A model generated the notes under the pieces. The model did not search any database. It had not been told where the DNA came from and saw nothing but the letters and a program-made list of their open reading frames with translations. The translations under genes and the position numbers were made by a program. A stretch of DNA of 64,000 nt from Monocercomonoides exilis. Taxonomy: Eukaryota; Preaxostyla; Oxymonadida; Polymastigidae. Positions 22,452 through 32,902 of the stretch are shown one piece after another. The number at the start of each line of letters is the position of its first letter. Positions within the stretch are counted from its first letter, which is position 1. The stretch is from contig LSRY02000073.1 in NCBI GenBank assembly GCA_001643675.2, positions 1 through 64,000 of the forward strand, read 5' to 3'.

Positions 22452-24098
22452 AGATGAAGAATAAGTAGAAAATGCAGAGTTTGAATGGATAGGAATGACT
22501 GAAGAAGAAGAAGAAGAGGGAGAAGAAGATGAAGAAGAAGAAGAAGAGGGAGATGAATTCTCTTTTGGTATGACAGTGAGAAGAGAAGACATGTCACGCA
22601 CATTCTGCTGTGGATGTGTTGTCAGCAAAGAAGAGGCAGGCAATGGAGCTGAAGATGGTAAAGAGGAAGAAGAGGAGGAAGAAGAAGAAGGAATTGAAGA
22701 TGTAGAAGCAGTTGAGACAGAAGGAGAAGGCGAAGGAGATAAAATAGAAGGATAGCCCAGTCCATCGTTTTGAGCAGTGGCTGCGATGAGCTCGTTGACA
22801 TGGCGCATCTTCTTCGAGGCTGTCCGTTTTGATGACTTCAAAACAGAGAGGAAGCGGTCGAAGCAGAGCGACTCCACAAACAGCTTCAGCGGCGACTGCG
22901 GGTTGAGCACGGTGAAGGCGGGGGGATCGGGGTAAGGCTTAGTGGCACCGACGGAGGTGATGACGGTGAAGATCTGCAGTTGGAGGATGAGGAGCAGCTG
23001 ATAGTAGAGAATGGAGCTGGCTTTGAGCTCGCAGGAGTACTCTACCTCGGCAAAGGAGACTGAGCGGGAGGCGGTGGAGGAGGAGGTGTCAGAGGCAGCA
23101 GAGGAAGAGGATGCTCTCGATGCTCTTGACCCTCGTGATGCTCGCGAGGAGGCTGAAGAGGCAGTGGAGGATGTGGCAAAGGAGGCGACAGAGGACGTCG
23201 TGGATGTGAGTGACTGGATATTGTTCTCATTGCTGTTGGAAGGCTCGATTAAGTCCTTGTTTAGCGCTGTGTTCTTCGGAAACACGTGCATCACAGCATC
23301 CTCAAAGGGCAGCGCCATCAGCTCCTGCAGCAGCCCCCTGTTGATCAGCGGGCCAGCTGTCTCTGGCGCTTTCTTCAGATGGTCGAGAATGACTCCCAAA
23401 CAGTAAATAGCTTCGCCTGGCTGCAATCTCTCGCGGTGGAGGCGGTTGAGTGCAGCCAGACTGCCATTGCAGCCGTCGCGCGTGAGCATGTTGTCTGCTT
23501 GCTGCATCGTCATCTGCGGCTCCAGCCACGGAGGACGGAACCGCTTCGGCTGGGGCAGCGGCTGCATCTGCTGCTGAATGGGCTGCTGCTGCTGCTGCTG
23601 AGCCAACTGTGGTGTGAAAGATGCTATTTCCTGGAGTGTTCTGCCTATTACACGCAGAGTGGGAGCAGGAAGAGAACTGGCTGGTGGGATCCCTCCACGA
23701 GAGAGAGAGGCAGGGGTGGTGATTGTGGGTGTTGTTGCATTGGATACTATTGCTGTTGCTGTTGCGGCTGTTGTGGCTGTTGTGGCTGTTGTGGCTGTTG
23801 TGGCTGTTGTGGAAGGAGGGCGGCTCAGCTCAGGAGAGTAAGGGAACATGGCGTTGGAGGAAGAGGGGGTCCATTGGAGAGAAGGGGCAGAGTCGAAGAT
23901 GGGGACGGCTGCTGGGTTGGAAGAAAGAGGGATGCGAGTGGCATCGACGTTTGGCTCAGAAAGAGAGGGAGAAAACGATTGCGCACAGGACATGGAGTTT
24001 GGGGTGGACATGAGGTCAGGAGTGGACAAGGCAGACGGCTCGAAGGGCATGAAGAAGGAGCTGGAGGCAGAGAGAGGAGGAGATTTGATCTGCAAAGT

Positions 24099-24131
<33 letters not shown>

Positions 24132-25852
24132 AGAGGAAGAAGAGACTGAAGAGGTGGAAGGAGGAGGAGGAGAGAAACAGGAGGAGGAGGAAGGAGAGAA
24201 GGAAGATGACGCTAATGTTGCTGATGGTGCTATCAATGAAGAAGAAGAAGAAGAAGTTGATGATGATGAAGAGGACGAGGAAGAGGAGGAAGATGAAGAA
24301 GATGGCATTGAAGGTGAAGGAGGCGAGGAAGGAATACAATTGACAGAAAACTTGGGAGGAGAAGACACACTCAACGAGGCAGAAATATCAGACGGGTCTG
24401 TTGAAAGAGATGAAGATGATAGAAAAGATGAAGTTGGAGTAGAAGAAGAGGAAGATGAGGAGGAAGAAGAGGTAGAAGAAGAAGAAGAAACATCTGATGA
24501 ATTTGAAAAAGTCTTAATGTTTGACAAAGGCGGTGACTGTGGTGTTGTCTGTATTTGATTAGGCAGCTGGCTGTTTGTGCTGTCAGAAGCATCCAAAACT
24601 GCCTGTTCAATCAGTTCTTTCTTGGAAAACGCGGATTCGCTGTCGAATTTTGGGGAGAAGCCGTTTGGCAGGCTGGGTGTGTCTGGAGTGTCTGTGATGC
24701 TTCCTGTGTTGCTGCTCTTCTGCGCCTTCTTGTCTCTCTTCGGCTCCAGCTGCGATATCTCCACCAGATCTGAGTCGCAGTTGAGCAGCTTGTCGCTCTT
24801 TGAATTTGGCCCGTCTTTTGACTGGAGTTCTGACTGGTTGCTGTTGAAGAGTGGGTTGGCGGGTGTGCTGTTGATAGCGTCTGATCCAGTGACTGAAGAG
24901 GAGGTTGTGGCTGAGGGTGTGTCTGTGAATGGAGAGAAGGTGTTGGACAGCGTGTTGCTGAGTGTCTTTTCTTTGGGGAAATGAGAGTACATCAGATCTG
25001 ACAGGGGCCCTGTGTCTAATGTGAAGGATGGCATCGAATGCAGCGACTGGAAGGGGACTTCGACTGATGTCGAAGATGAATGAGCTGCTTCATTGGAAGT
25101 AGTGAAAGAAGGAGATGACAATGTCTGAAAGGGAGAGAACGAAGACGCTTGGTGCTCCATTTGCTGAGAGGAAGAGGGCAACTGCTCCGAAATTGGAATA
25201 ATTGTGGCTTTTGAGTTTGGTTCTGATGTTATTTGACGATTCGGTAAAATGAGTAATGTAGATTCTAGATCATTTTTCGTTGCATTAAATCCAACTTCTC
25301 CTGGAAGCGGACTACTTAATGAATAAATTCCACTTTTTATTGAATATAAAAGAAGATGAAGCACTTGTATTTGAGTTTGTAATAAAACGTTATTGTAAAC
25401 TAAATTTCCAATGGCTTTCGTCATTATACTTATTTTGTTCTTGTTTTCTTCACTGCAAAATGAAGGAGGGAAAAATTCCTCTGTTGAGCTTTGCTTATCA
25501 AAACAATTTTGATAAAGATTAATGAAAATTTGGAAAACGAGCTCTAGTTTAAGACTCGAAGGTAATTTAGAAGAAGATTCAAGGCAATTGCTATAAAAAT
25601 GCTGTAACAACATGAGAGTGCATGAGAATACTTGTTGTTGGACTTGAATATCTGGATTCTAAATTGAAAATAAGTTTTTGAGATAATTTGATATTTTCGG
25701 GGAAATAAAAATAAATAGCAAGGTTTGATTTTAAAAAAAGAACATACAGATGAAATAGAATGGAGTGAATTCAGGCATATAGCTTCAATAAAATTTTGTT
25801 TGTCATTTATTGAATAATAACAAAATCTTAGGAAAGATGTTAATGTTTCGAA
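19394..25852 (-). CDS. Large serine-rich protein with C-terminal SPRY domain, at least 8 exons
   Basis: The traced exons, in coding order on the minus strand, are 25852-25748, 25658-21002, 20745-20618, 20433-20385, 20267-20205, 20028-20004, 19885-19717 and 19543-19394. They total 5346 nt, every junction keeps phase, and the frame ends at TGA. Donors read GTATGT, GTATGA, GTTTGT, GTGTGA, GTTTGC, GTGTGT and GTATGC. The long exon encodes helical (HEAT-like) segments separated by long Ser homopolymers, a Gln-rich patch and a helical region before the C-terminus. The last six exons encode an SPRY/B30.2 fold: GIWYCEM, MIGICES, GNPIWSGNESVGMQIDM and a TVTFFLG strand are its landmarks. SPRY domains bind peptides or proteins, often in ubiquitin-ligase adaptors; the partner here is unknown. 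The first exon opens without a start codon, so further 5' exons probably lie in 25853-26200, where I could not resolve them. One exon is only 25 nt. Confidence 0.85.
20918..20980. repeat. Tandem CAAAAAAA tract inside an intron
   Basis: Repeats of C followed by seven or more A (about eight units) fill the part of the SPRY-gene intron (20746-21001) next to its donor. On the coding strand this is a poly-T-rich tract with spaced G. Confidence 0.8.
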
Positions 25853-26516
25853 CTAGAAAATTAATAATTGGTATATTGTTAAGACTTATGAATTAAAATT
25901 AGCAAACGCAATTATTATTCCAATTTTTCTCTTTTATGTCCGTAATAAGGCTATTTACAAGACATACTACGTCATCTTTATAAAAAATACATTAATAGCA
26001 AAGACAAAAAAGAGATTAAAAATGAAACATTGTGAAAGTGAAAGAAATTGAAAAAAATTTAATTCAAATCCACACTCATATATGTATATTCCAACGAACG
26101 ATGGCGTGACCACGATTATCTGTGAGAAGAAAAAGATCGAAGCCATAACATTAAAAGAAAGGTCTTGCACAAAGATAATAAATATTGAATTATTTTTGTA
26201 TCAACAATATTTTTATTTATTTGAATGTTAATTGAGATTTGAGTTCTCTGTTTTAAAGAGCTTCACTTCTTCGATATTTTCGATTTTTTGAAGAGTTTTG
26301 TTTGTTGAAAGAGATGATAAAAAAAAACAGAAAATGATTTATCAGACATACAGCAACAGGCTTTTTATGATTCTAATCATTTTTCAAATTTTTTTCGGCC
26401 ATTATTAATTTTAGGAAATATTAAAGTTAAAATTATTAATATGTCCTGCAGTAAATGTGTAGTCGAGCAGGAACTTTCTTTTTTAACTTATCATATATTT
26501 TGGTTTAATAGTTAAA
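25853..26516. other. Divergent intergenic region with probable 5' exons of the SPRY gene
   Basis: The SPRY gene (minus) and the E2-like gene (plus) diverge from here. The minus-strand open stretch at 25967-26170 has an acceptor-like TTCTCACAG followed by a short plausible coding run, but I could not join it in frame to the exon at 25852. No promoter motif is recognisable with confidence. Confidence 0.4.
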
Positions 26517-28164
26517 ATGTCGGACAGCAGATGCAGTTATCAAAATTCAAATCATTCTCCTCGAATGAATCCTCTTTCAATGATTTCTCCTCCTGTCGAT
26601 GCTTTTCGAAATTCTCCTACATACCCCCAACAAAACAGAGCATCTTTTATATCTCCAGCACCTCAAAAGCACGAGCTTTTGGACCCTTCACAACAAGTTT
26701 CTGGAGCACTTATATCTCCTCATAACTTTCGCATTGCAGAGCCATCTTCAACTCCAAAACCTATAAAATCATCAGAACATAGTTTATGTATGTCATTAAA
26801 TGTACCAGATGATCTTTGCGCTTTTGAGAACGAAGGCAATCTAAATGAAGGTGAATCATATTCACGCATCATCCGTCCATTACTTTATTCAACAACAACA
26901 AAAGGCGAGCCTGTTCTTTCTCTTCCAATTTCTCCTCATCAAACAAATTCTTTTGTTCAAACTCATTTGTTTACTTCTTTACTTTCTCAGCAAGGATATC
27001 AGCCTCTTCCATTGACTGTTCAAAGCATCGTTGAAGAAATAAGGCGAGTTAAAAGCTTTTCAGAAGATGATGTTCACTTTTTAACTTCATTACCATCATT
27101 TGTTTCTGATTCTTCTTTCATTGGGATTAGAGTGTGCCATGATCAAATTCAACTTTGGAAAGCTGCTATTTCAGGTCCTGTTGATACACCCTATAAAAAT
27201 GGGGTCTTTGAATTTGATATGTATGTTTCATTTATTGGTTTTTGTATTTTTTTAATTTTTGTTTTTTGTGTTGACCTTTTGAATGAAAACAGGTTTATTC
27301 CTTCGGAATATCCAAAATTTCCTCCATCAGTTGCATGTGTATCCACTCACAATGGAAAAATAAGTATTTCTCGCTTTATCTCATGTTCTGGAAGCATTTC
27401 TTTGCCACATTTATGCAACAGCCTAGAAAATACTGATAAAAGTGATTGCAATTTTCCAGCGCTATCGCCTTCACATTCGATCGCATCTGAATCCGCTTCG
27501 TCTTCGTCTTTGTCTGTTTCATCTCTTTCGCCTGTTTCATCTGAGACAGAGCATTCAGCACAACCATCGTCATTTACATTTGTGCCTGCTCAGTCTGCAA
27601 CATCTTCCGATAGTAAACGTTCTCAGCAAAATCCGTTGCCAAAATCAAGTAAAGAGCAGATAACCTCTTCTGCTGTCTGGAATTCTCATTGCCCTTCGAT
27701 CATCCAGTTATTGGCAACGATAAGAAATGCAGTGTTTGCAAAGGAGCCAATTTTGTCTTCGTCTTCTGCGAGCGCAATGTCTGATGATGATGATGATGGC
27801 ATAAGAGGAGATGCGGATGGTGTTTCCCAAGTGAGTGTGGAGGTTTGTTTCGATTGCTCTGTTGATATCATATTTCCTTTTGTTCATTTATTATTATTAT
27901 TATTTTGATTATTTATTCTTTTATTTTTGTGTAAATTGTGTACTAACCTTGCGTTGGAAATGCTTTTAGAAAATTGTCCAATGTGGAATTATTGATTCGA
28001 TCCAAAGAGCATTGAACAAAGAAACTCCATTTTCTCAGCTGATAAAAACTCATTTTCGCCTAAAGAAAAATGAAATAAGAGAGCAATTACAGTCATATCT
28101 TGACAAAGGTCAAGTATCATTGTTAATGTTCACTGAAGCTTCGAATTTGCTGAATAAATTGTGA
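26517..28164 (+). CDS. E2-fold ubiquitin-conjugating variant without catalytic cysteine
   Basis: Exons are 26517-27220, 27293-27830 and 27970-28164 (478 residues, TGA stop). Intron 1 (72 nt) is GTATGT..CAG. Intron 2 (139 nt) is GTGAGT..TAG with a TACTAAC branch site. Residues 1-170 are Pro/Ser-rich and low in structure. From about 175 a UBC fold follows that resembles the large UBE2O/BIRC6-type E2 domains: a WKAAISGPVDTPYKNGVFEF strand pair, then EYPKFPPSV across the first splice junction. Aligned without gaps to those E2s, the HPN region reads ISRF and the active-site position of the VCLSIL segment reads ISLPHL, so the catalytic Cys is Ser. A Ser-rich insert of about 110 residues follows, then VWNSHCPSIIQLLATI, matching the KWNP..SFLQVL helix. 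The likely role is a UEV-like, non-catalytic ubiquitin-binding or E2-partner protein. It diverges from the SPRY gene. Confidence 0.8.
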
Positions 28165-28777
28165 AAGAGTTGTTTTTGCTGTTGATATTCACTTTGTTTT
28201 GAGCGTTTATGATTTTGACCTTTAAAAATTCATAAGAAATTTTCTCCAATTCGTTATTTAATAAAAAATTTTTATACAGTTATTTAGCTTTGGAATTTCG
28301 ATTGAATCATGGCATTTCTAAAAAGAAAGCAGTGAAAAAAATCGCAAGACAGCATAATTTGGGAATGGCCATTTTTCCGTGAAATTAAAATATGAGTAAT
28401 GTTAACAATGGATATCATGTTTTCATGCATCAGAGATGTGCGGAAGTTAGCAAAAAAGTCAAAAACAAAAAATAAAAAATTGAAGAAGTAATGGGAGAAA
28501 GAATTTTATAAAAAAATTAAAAAATTCATTAATCAACTTCCATGTGGTCAAATTCTGATGCACTTGCACAGTCCCCAGCTCCAAGGGAATCTGATTCTTC
28601 AAATTCTGTAATTTGAATAGTGTATTTTTCAACTTAAATGTCAGATTCAAGCTCTGATTCTGTTGAGTCACTTTCTTCACTTTCAGATTTTCCCAATTCG
28701 TTTTCTTTTTCTGTTAAATCGAAGACGATTTCCTTTATTAGATCCTCAAATTGTATTTGCAAGTTTCTTCTAACCAG
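28165..28777. other. AT-rich spacer with no gene recognised
   Basis: This is the 3' flank of the E2-like gene and the left side of the Merlin-like remnant. I could not find the terminal inverted repeat of that element here. Confidence 0.5.
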
Positions 28778-29570
28778 TCACATAGATAAATAGTCACCAA
28801 GAAACTTTTCTCTGCATCCTGTTCTAGAAAAAAATTTCTGTAAATTCATCCACAGACCTTCGACAGTGTTTGTGCAGGCATGTGAAATTTTGTTTTTGAA
28901 TTCTCGCTTGTGACAGACAGCATCATGAGCATTACCATAATCTTTCAATCTGGCATAAGCCTTCCATACATCGCTCATGATCCAAGTTCCAAAAAGAATT
29001 TTGGCTCGTATTATTGGACCCAATATCTCAGCCTTCCTATTTGGCACGATCATCACGAAGTTCTTCCCCGCACCTCCCTCTGGTTTTTTTTCCACAGCTC
29101 CAAATATCCAAATTTGCCTTTTCTTTTTCCCTCGCCCACACCTGCTGCACCTCCAAATAGCTCTGAAATTTTCCACAATTTTTCCCAGCTCTCCAACCAA
29201 AGCTTGATTTTTGTTCCATATTGAGGTGCATCTGACTGAAATAACATTCTTCCAAGAATGAATTGTGTTTTCACTTTTTCCAAGCAGTTCACCAATGTGT
29301 GTGGCTGATGTTTAAAAGAAATAATTTCAAACAATCATCAAAAACTTATTCAGAGTAATTTTAGAATCTTCCAAAAATGTGTTTTTCAATACTGACTGTT
29401 TTTTGCTACATTTTCAGCACCTCCAATATTTGTTATATTTGCCTCCAGATGTGAATATCTTTTTGCATTTATCATGTCCTCATTCTGGAGCTTCTCCTTC
29501 CAGCACATTTTCGAAATACCATTTCCATGCACCCATTTCATCAGATGAAATATCGTTGAGTTCATAAATA
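28778..29570 (-). pseudogene. Merlin/IS1595-type (ISXO2-like) transposase remnant
   Basis: Read on the minus strand, the N-terminal part (about 29570-29400) has a helical segment (ELNDISSDEMGAWKW) and a zinc-ribbon-like region (KCKKIF, then YNKYWRC) broken by two TGA codons. The C-terminal part (29200-28778) is a DDE domain of the ISXO2/IS1595 class: IWIFGAVEKKPEGGAGK, then IMSDVWKAYARL (second catalytic Asp), CHKREF, and CTNTVEGLWMNL carrying the Glu with the HTNxIEGxW signature. The segment holding the first Asp is frameshifted. In this family the transposase moves short DNA elements by cut and paste; this copy cannot be functional as it stands. No terminal repeats were found. Confidence 0.7.
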
Positions 29571-30312
29571 GGTGTTTTGTGAGTATTCTATGTGATAAAG
29601 AAATTTTTTTAATGTCAACAAACACATAAATAATTGATAAAAAACTTTTTTTCAAAAAATAAAAAATATATATCTTTGACAACTTTCCGCTTGTATTTTG
29701 GAGATTCTAATAACAATAAAATACATATTAAATCATTAAAAACAGAAATAAACTTTTTTCAGTCGTTCCCATATCTTCAGGTCTTGCTTTACATTGCATT
29801 CACCAACAAATTGTTTCAATGATATAGATTTATTTCCTTCAACTTTTAAATTGATCTTCGACGAGTCAAAATGAAAAGTTTAACGTTTGTATGAATTCAT
29901 TGCTTTTGTATTGGGCTTGACGAAAAAGCGGGTTTGGAAGAATGAATTTTTGTAAAATATCATGAATTGAAGAAAAATGGAGATGAAAAGAATAATATTG
30001 AGCAGAGATTGAGAGATCAGTCAAGGAAAGAGAATTAGGATAGAAAATGATTGATGAATAAAGAAATATTTGATTATGTGACAGTGAAGCAGCTGAAGAG
30101 GAAATGCAACTGGAGCAGAACTTTTGGATGATTATGTCAGAAAAGAATGTGAATGAGGCTTCTTCTTCTTCTCCAACAATTGGAAAATGCAAATGAAAAC
30201 AGAATGATGAAAGAAAAAGGAAGAAAGAAATGGAATTTGATTATCTTCTTGAAGAATTGTATTTTGAGACGTAATGAATGAAACGGGTATCCTTATTCAC
30301 GAAGAAGAGATA
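29571..30312. other. AT-rich spacer left of the pogo-like element
   Basis: A minus-strand frame at 29866-30192 is Ser/Phe-rich without a recognisable domain. It could be residual coding sequence, but nothing in it convinces me. Confidence 0.4.
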
Positions 30313-32324
30313 GGTTAGTGTTTTTATTGGCACCATTTTTTTATTGGCACCAAATTTTTGAAGTGTTAAAATTCAAAAAATACAGACTCAATTAGCAAAA
30401 ATAAACAAAACTTGGGTCAAATAGTCTTCAATTTTTTCTTTTTCCTGAACTTTGATCTGCAGAATTTTCTTCATCGATATTTTCCATATCATCATGCAAA
30501 ATTCTTCGATGAACTCTTTACTTCTTTGACTTTAATGGAAGAGTATCTTCAATGTTTTCTGTTTCTTCTTCGGCTTCGGAACATTTCGCACTTGTTCGAA
30601 TAAATATATCTTCTTCCCACTTTTCTAAGAAATCCTCATTTGTGAGCAGTTTTCCGTAAAAATCAAAACGATTAGAATAAGTGGGCAAAGGAAATGAAGA
30701 GAATTTGTGTAATTCACGGAAACTGGTCCTGATGATCTAAACAAAACACCACTTGCATCAAATGCATTCTTAATTACTGACGGTGCGAATGCAGAGTGAA
30801 GAGCTTGAGGAAGGATGTCTGCCAAAGCCTTTCTGTTGGAAGAAGCTGTTGAAGATTGAGGGATTTCTATTGATGAATTTAAAACAGATTTAAGAACAGC
30901 AAAAACACCTCTATCGAGAGGTTGTGAAATATGTGTTGTGTGAGGAACAAATATGATGACATACACATTCGATTCCATAAATTTTCTCCAAATAATAAGG
31001 TTTGCACGAGAGCTGTGCGAATCAACGAAAAGCAAACATCTCTCTTCAGTCAATTTCATCCTTTTCTTTCTTTCTAATATTTCTGGAAGAAGAACACGCA
31101 AAGAGTATCGTTCGAATAAAGAAAAGTTCATCCAACCGTTCGTATTGCACCACACATCAAGCGAAGGAGATAGTAAAGGAGTCAACTCTTCCGGAACATT
31201 TGAACTTGGCCAAAGCACAATTGTTGGCAAAGAAAAACCATCTGAGGCAACAGCAGCCACAAGCGTCGCATTTCGAACTCTCGAAGGTGCTAAACAATAG
31301 GCCGAAGGAGATTCCGAGGATGTCGCAACAAGTTTTTGGCAATTATCTGATAATCTCAGTGATGTTTAATCCACATTAAAGATTAGCTCCCTTCGGTATT
31401 TGAACTTTGAATGCAAATCATCAAGCATTTCGTACCAAGGTTTCAAAACGTCTTGACAAGATGCTGCAAGACGTTTTGAATACAATATTTTAGGCTTTTG
31501 TAATATCAATTCTGGTTGATTTCGCAAGAAGGAATAAGCCGCGGATTTTGAAATTTCTTTTTTTGGTGAAGCATCAACTGAAATCTCTGAATCTTCATCT
31601 TCTATCGCATTTTCAATCTAAATAGAAACAAATAAATAGAAAAAAAATATTTTGCAAACCAATTCTTTTGTTTTCTTCACTGTCAGGTTTGTTCCACACT
31701 TTGCTTCAATTTTAATTACGTCTGTAACAATTTCCTTTTTTTCCTTTCGCAGCAATGACGGTCTTCCTTCTTTGGCAACATCCCTGTCACTTTTAACATC
31801 CTTCACTGCATGGATGAGTGTTTTTTTGAAAATTCACCGAAGTTGGTAGCATCCACAAGCCTGGCTTTTCCGTCAATTAGAATTCGAGCCATTCTCTCGA
31901 GTCTATTTTCATAAATGCGATAGTCAATCTACGCCATTTCTGTTTGCATTTTTCTTTTTCCTTCTTAAGTTTTTTTTTGATCATAAAAAAACTAATCAAT
32001 TTTTTGGGTAATGATCAAAAAAAAAGTCCATTTTAAGCAGCCAAAAGACATTTCAAGTTTTGATATAGGTAGTATTTGCTTTAATAAATTTTTGTTTATT
32101 CAATTTGTTTTTAAAAAGAATTTGTCGTGTTTTTTTCATACGATGATTTCACTAACATATTTAACTGTTTCCCCGAAATCAAATAAGCACATCTGTTCAT
32201 CCGCTGATGACAAAAACAATTGTTTGAGCAAATAATCTTTGTTTCTTATAGAAAATTATTTCTTTCACAAAGAAATAGAAAAAAGGTGCCAATAAAAAAA
32301 AAGGTGCCAATAAAAACACTAACC
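30313..32324 (-). mobile_element. pogo/Tigger-like DNA transposon with TA duplication
   Basis: This 2012-bp element is flanked by TA on both sides (30311-30312 and 32325-32326). Its ends are inverted repeats of about 39-40 bp (30313-30351 and 32285-32324) that begin GGTTAGTG and contain the motif TTATTGGCACC twice per end. The only gene inside is the DDE_1-class transposase on the minus strand. The terminal repeats match over almost their whole length, with differences only in the T run between the two motifs. Confidence 0.88.
30625..31892 (-). pseudogene. pogo/Tigger-like transposase, inactivated by one nonsense and one frameshift
   Basis: Coding starts at the ATG at 31892. A helix-turn-helix region follows (KEGRPSLLRKEKKEIVTDVI, then KKEISKSAAYSFLRNQPEL), interrupted by a 42-nt intron (31618-31659, GTTTGC..TAG, phase 0). 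The DDE_1 core has NVD at the first catalytic Asp, LFVDSHSSRANLIIW at the second, and PHTTHISQPLDRGVF, the family hallmark after it. Two lesions are visible. An A run near 31830 is one base short, which shifts the frame after the first 20 or so codons. The codon after NVD (31366-31368) is TAA, where the family's DET motif expects Glu. The frame stays open on both sides of the stop for more than 80 and 240 codons, so inactivation is recent. Confidence 0.82.
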
Positions 32325-32487
32325 TAAAAGAAATGAAGAGAAAAGTGAAGGACTTCAATGGGAAGAAAAGAACAAAGAGATATGAAAGACTGGAAAAAAT
32401 GAGAAGAATGTGAAGAGCAATTAATCATGAATTATTTTATCAGTCATTCTAATAAAGAATTGGAGAATAAGATTAGGTTCTTTTCCA

Positions 32488-32640
32488 CTATGCTTGCTTT
32501 TGCAAGTGGAACTCATGAAGTTGATATCTGAAATCTTCCACAAACATTTCTCTATTGATTCTCTTGAATTCTTCCTCGGGAATTGTCATTTCATATTCGC
32601 CTTCTCCTTCATGAATTTGTTTAAAAATTCAGAAAGATAG
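32488..32640 (-). CDS. Possible terminal exon of an unidentified gene
   Basis: A minus-strand frame ending at TAG (32488-32490) encodes an acidic, helical run (EYEMTIPEEEFKRINREM) with balanced composition unlike the surrounding AT-rich noise. An in-frame TGA lies just upstream, so it would need a splice acceptor, possibly the AG at 32607-32608. I could not link it to an upstream exon. It lies between the pogo-like element and the HEAT-like gene. Confidence 0.3.
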
Positions 32641-32902
32641 AGAAAAAGCAAACTTAGCAAGATGCTTCAAGAGGAAGAAACTGAACAGTGGAATGCAAAT
32701 AAAAATGATTCTTCTTGAAAAAGATGGAAGACTGATATTCATTCAATGACTATTATTGATGGAAATTAAAAAAAGGATTTTTTTGATTATTTATTTTTTG
32801 AAAAAAAAAAATCCTTCAATTAATTTTTTTGTTATTTTTAGAAATGATAAAAATTGAAAAAGATAGTTTTTCGAGTGAAAAAATTAAATGAATTGAATTT
32901 GG

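Noticed and set aside
21100-24560. Long antisense frames rich in Glu, Lys or Leu across the SPRY gene
   Set aside because: They are shadows of serine-codon repeats on the opposite strand, with no domain and no splice support.
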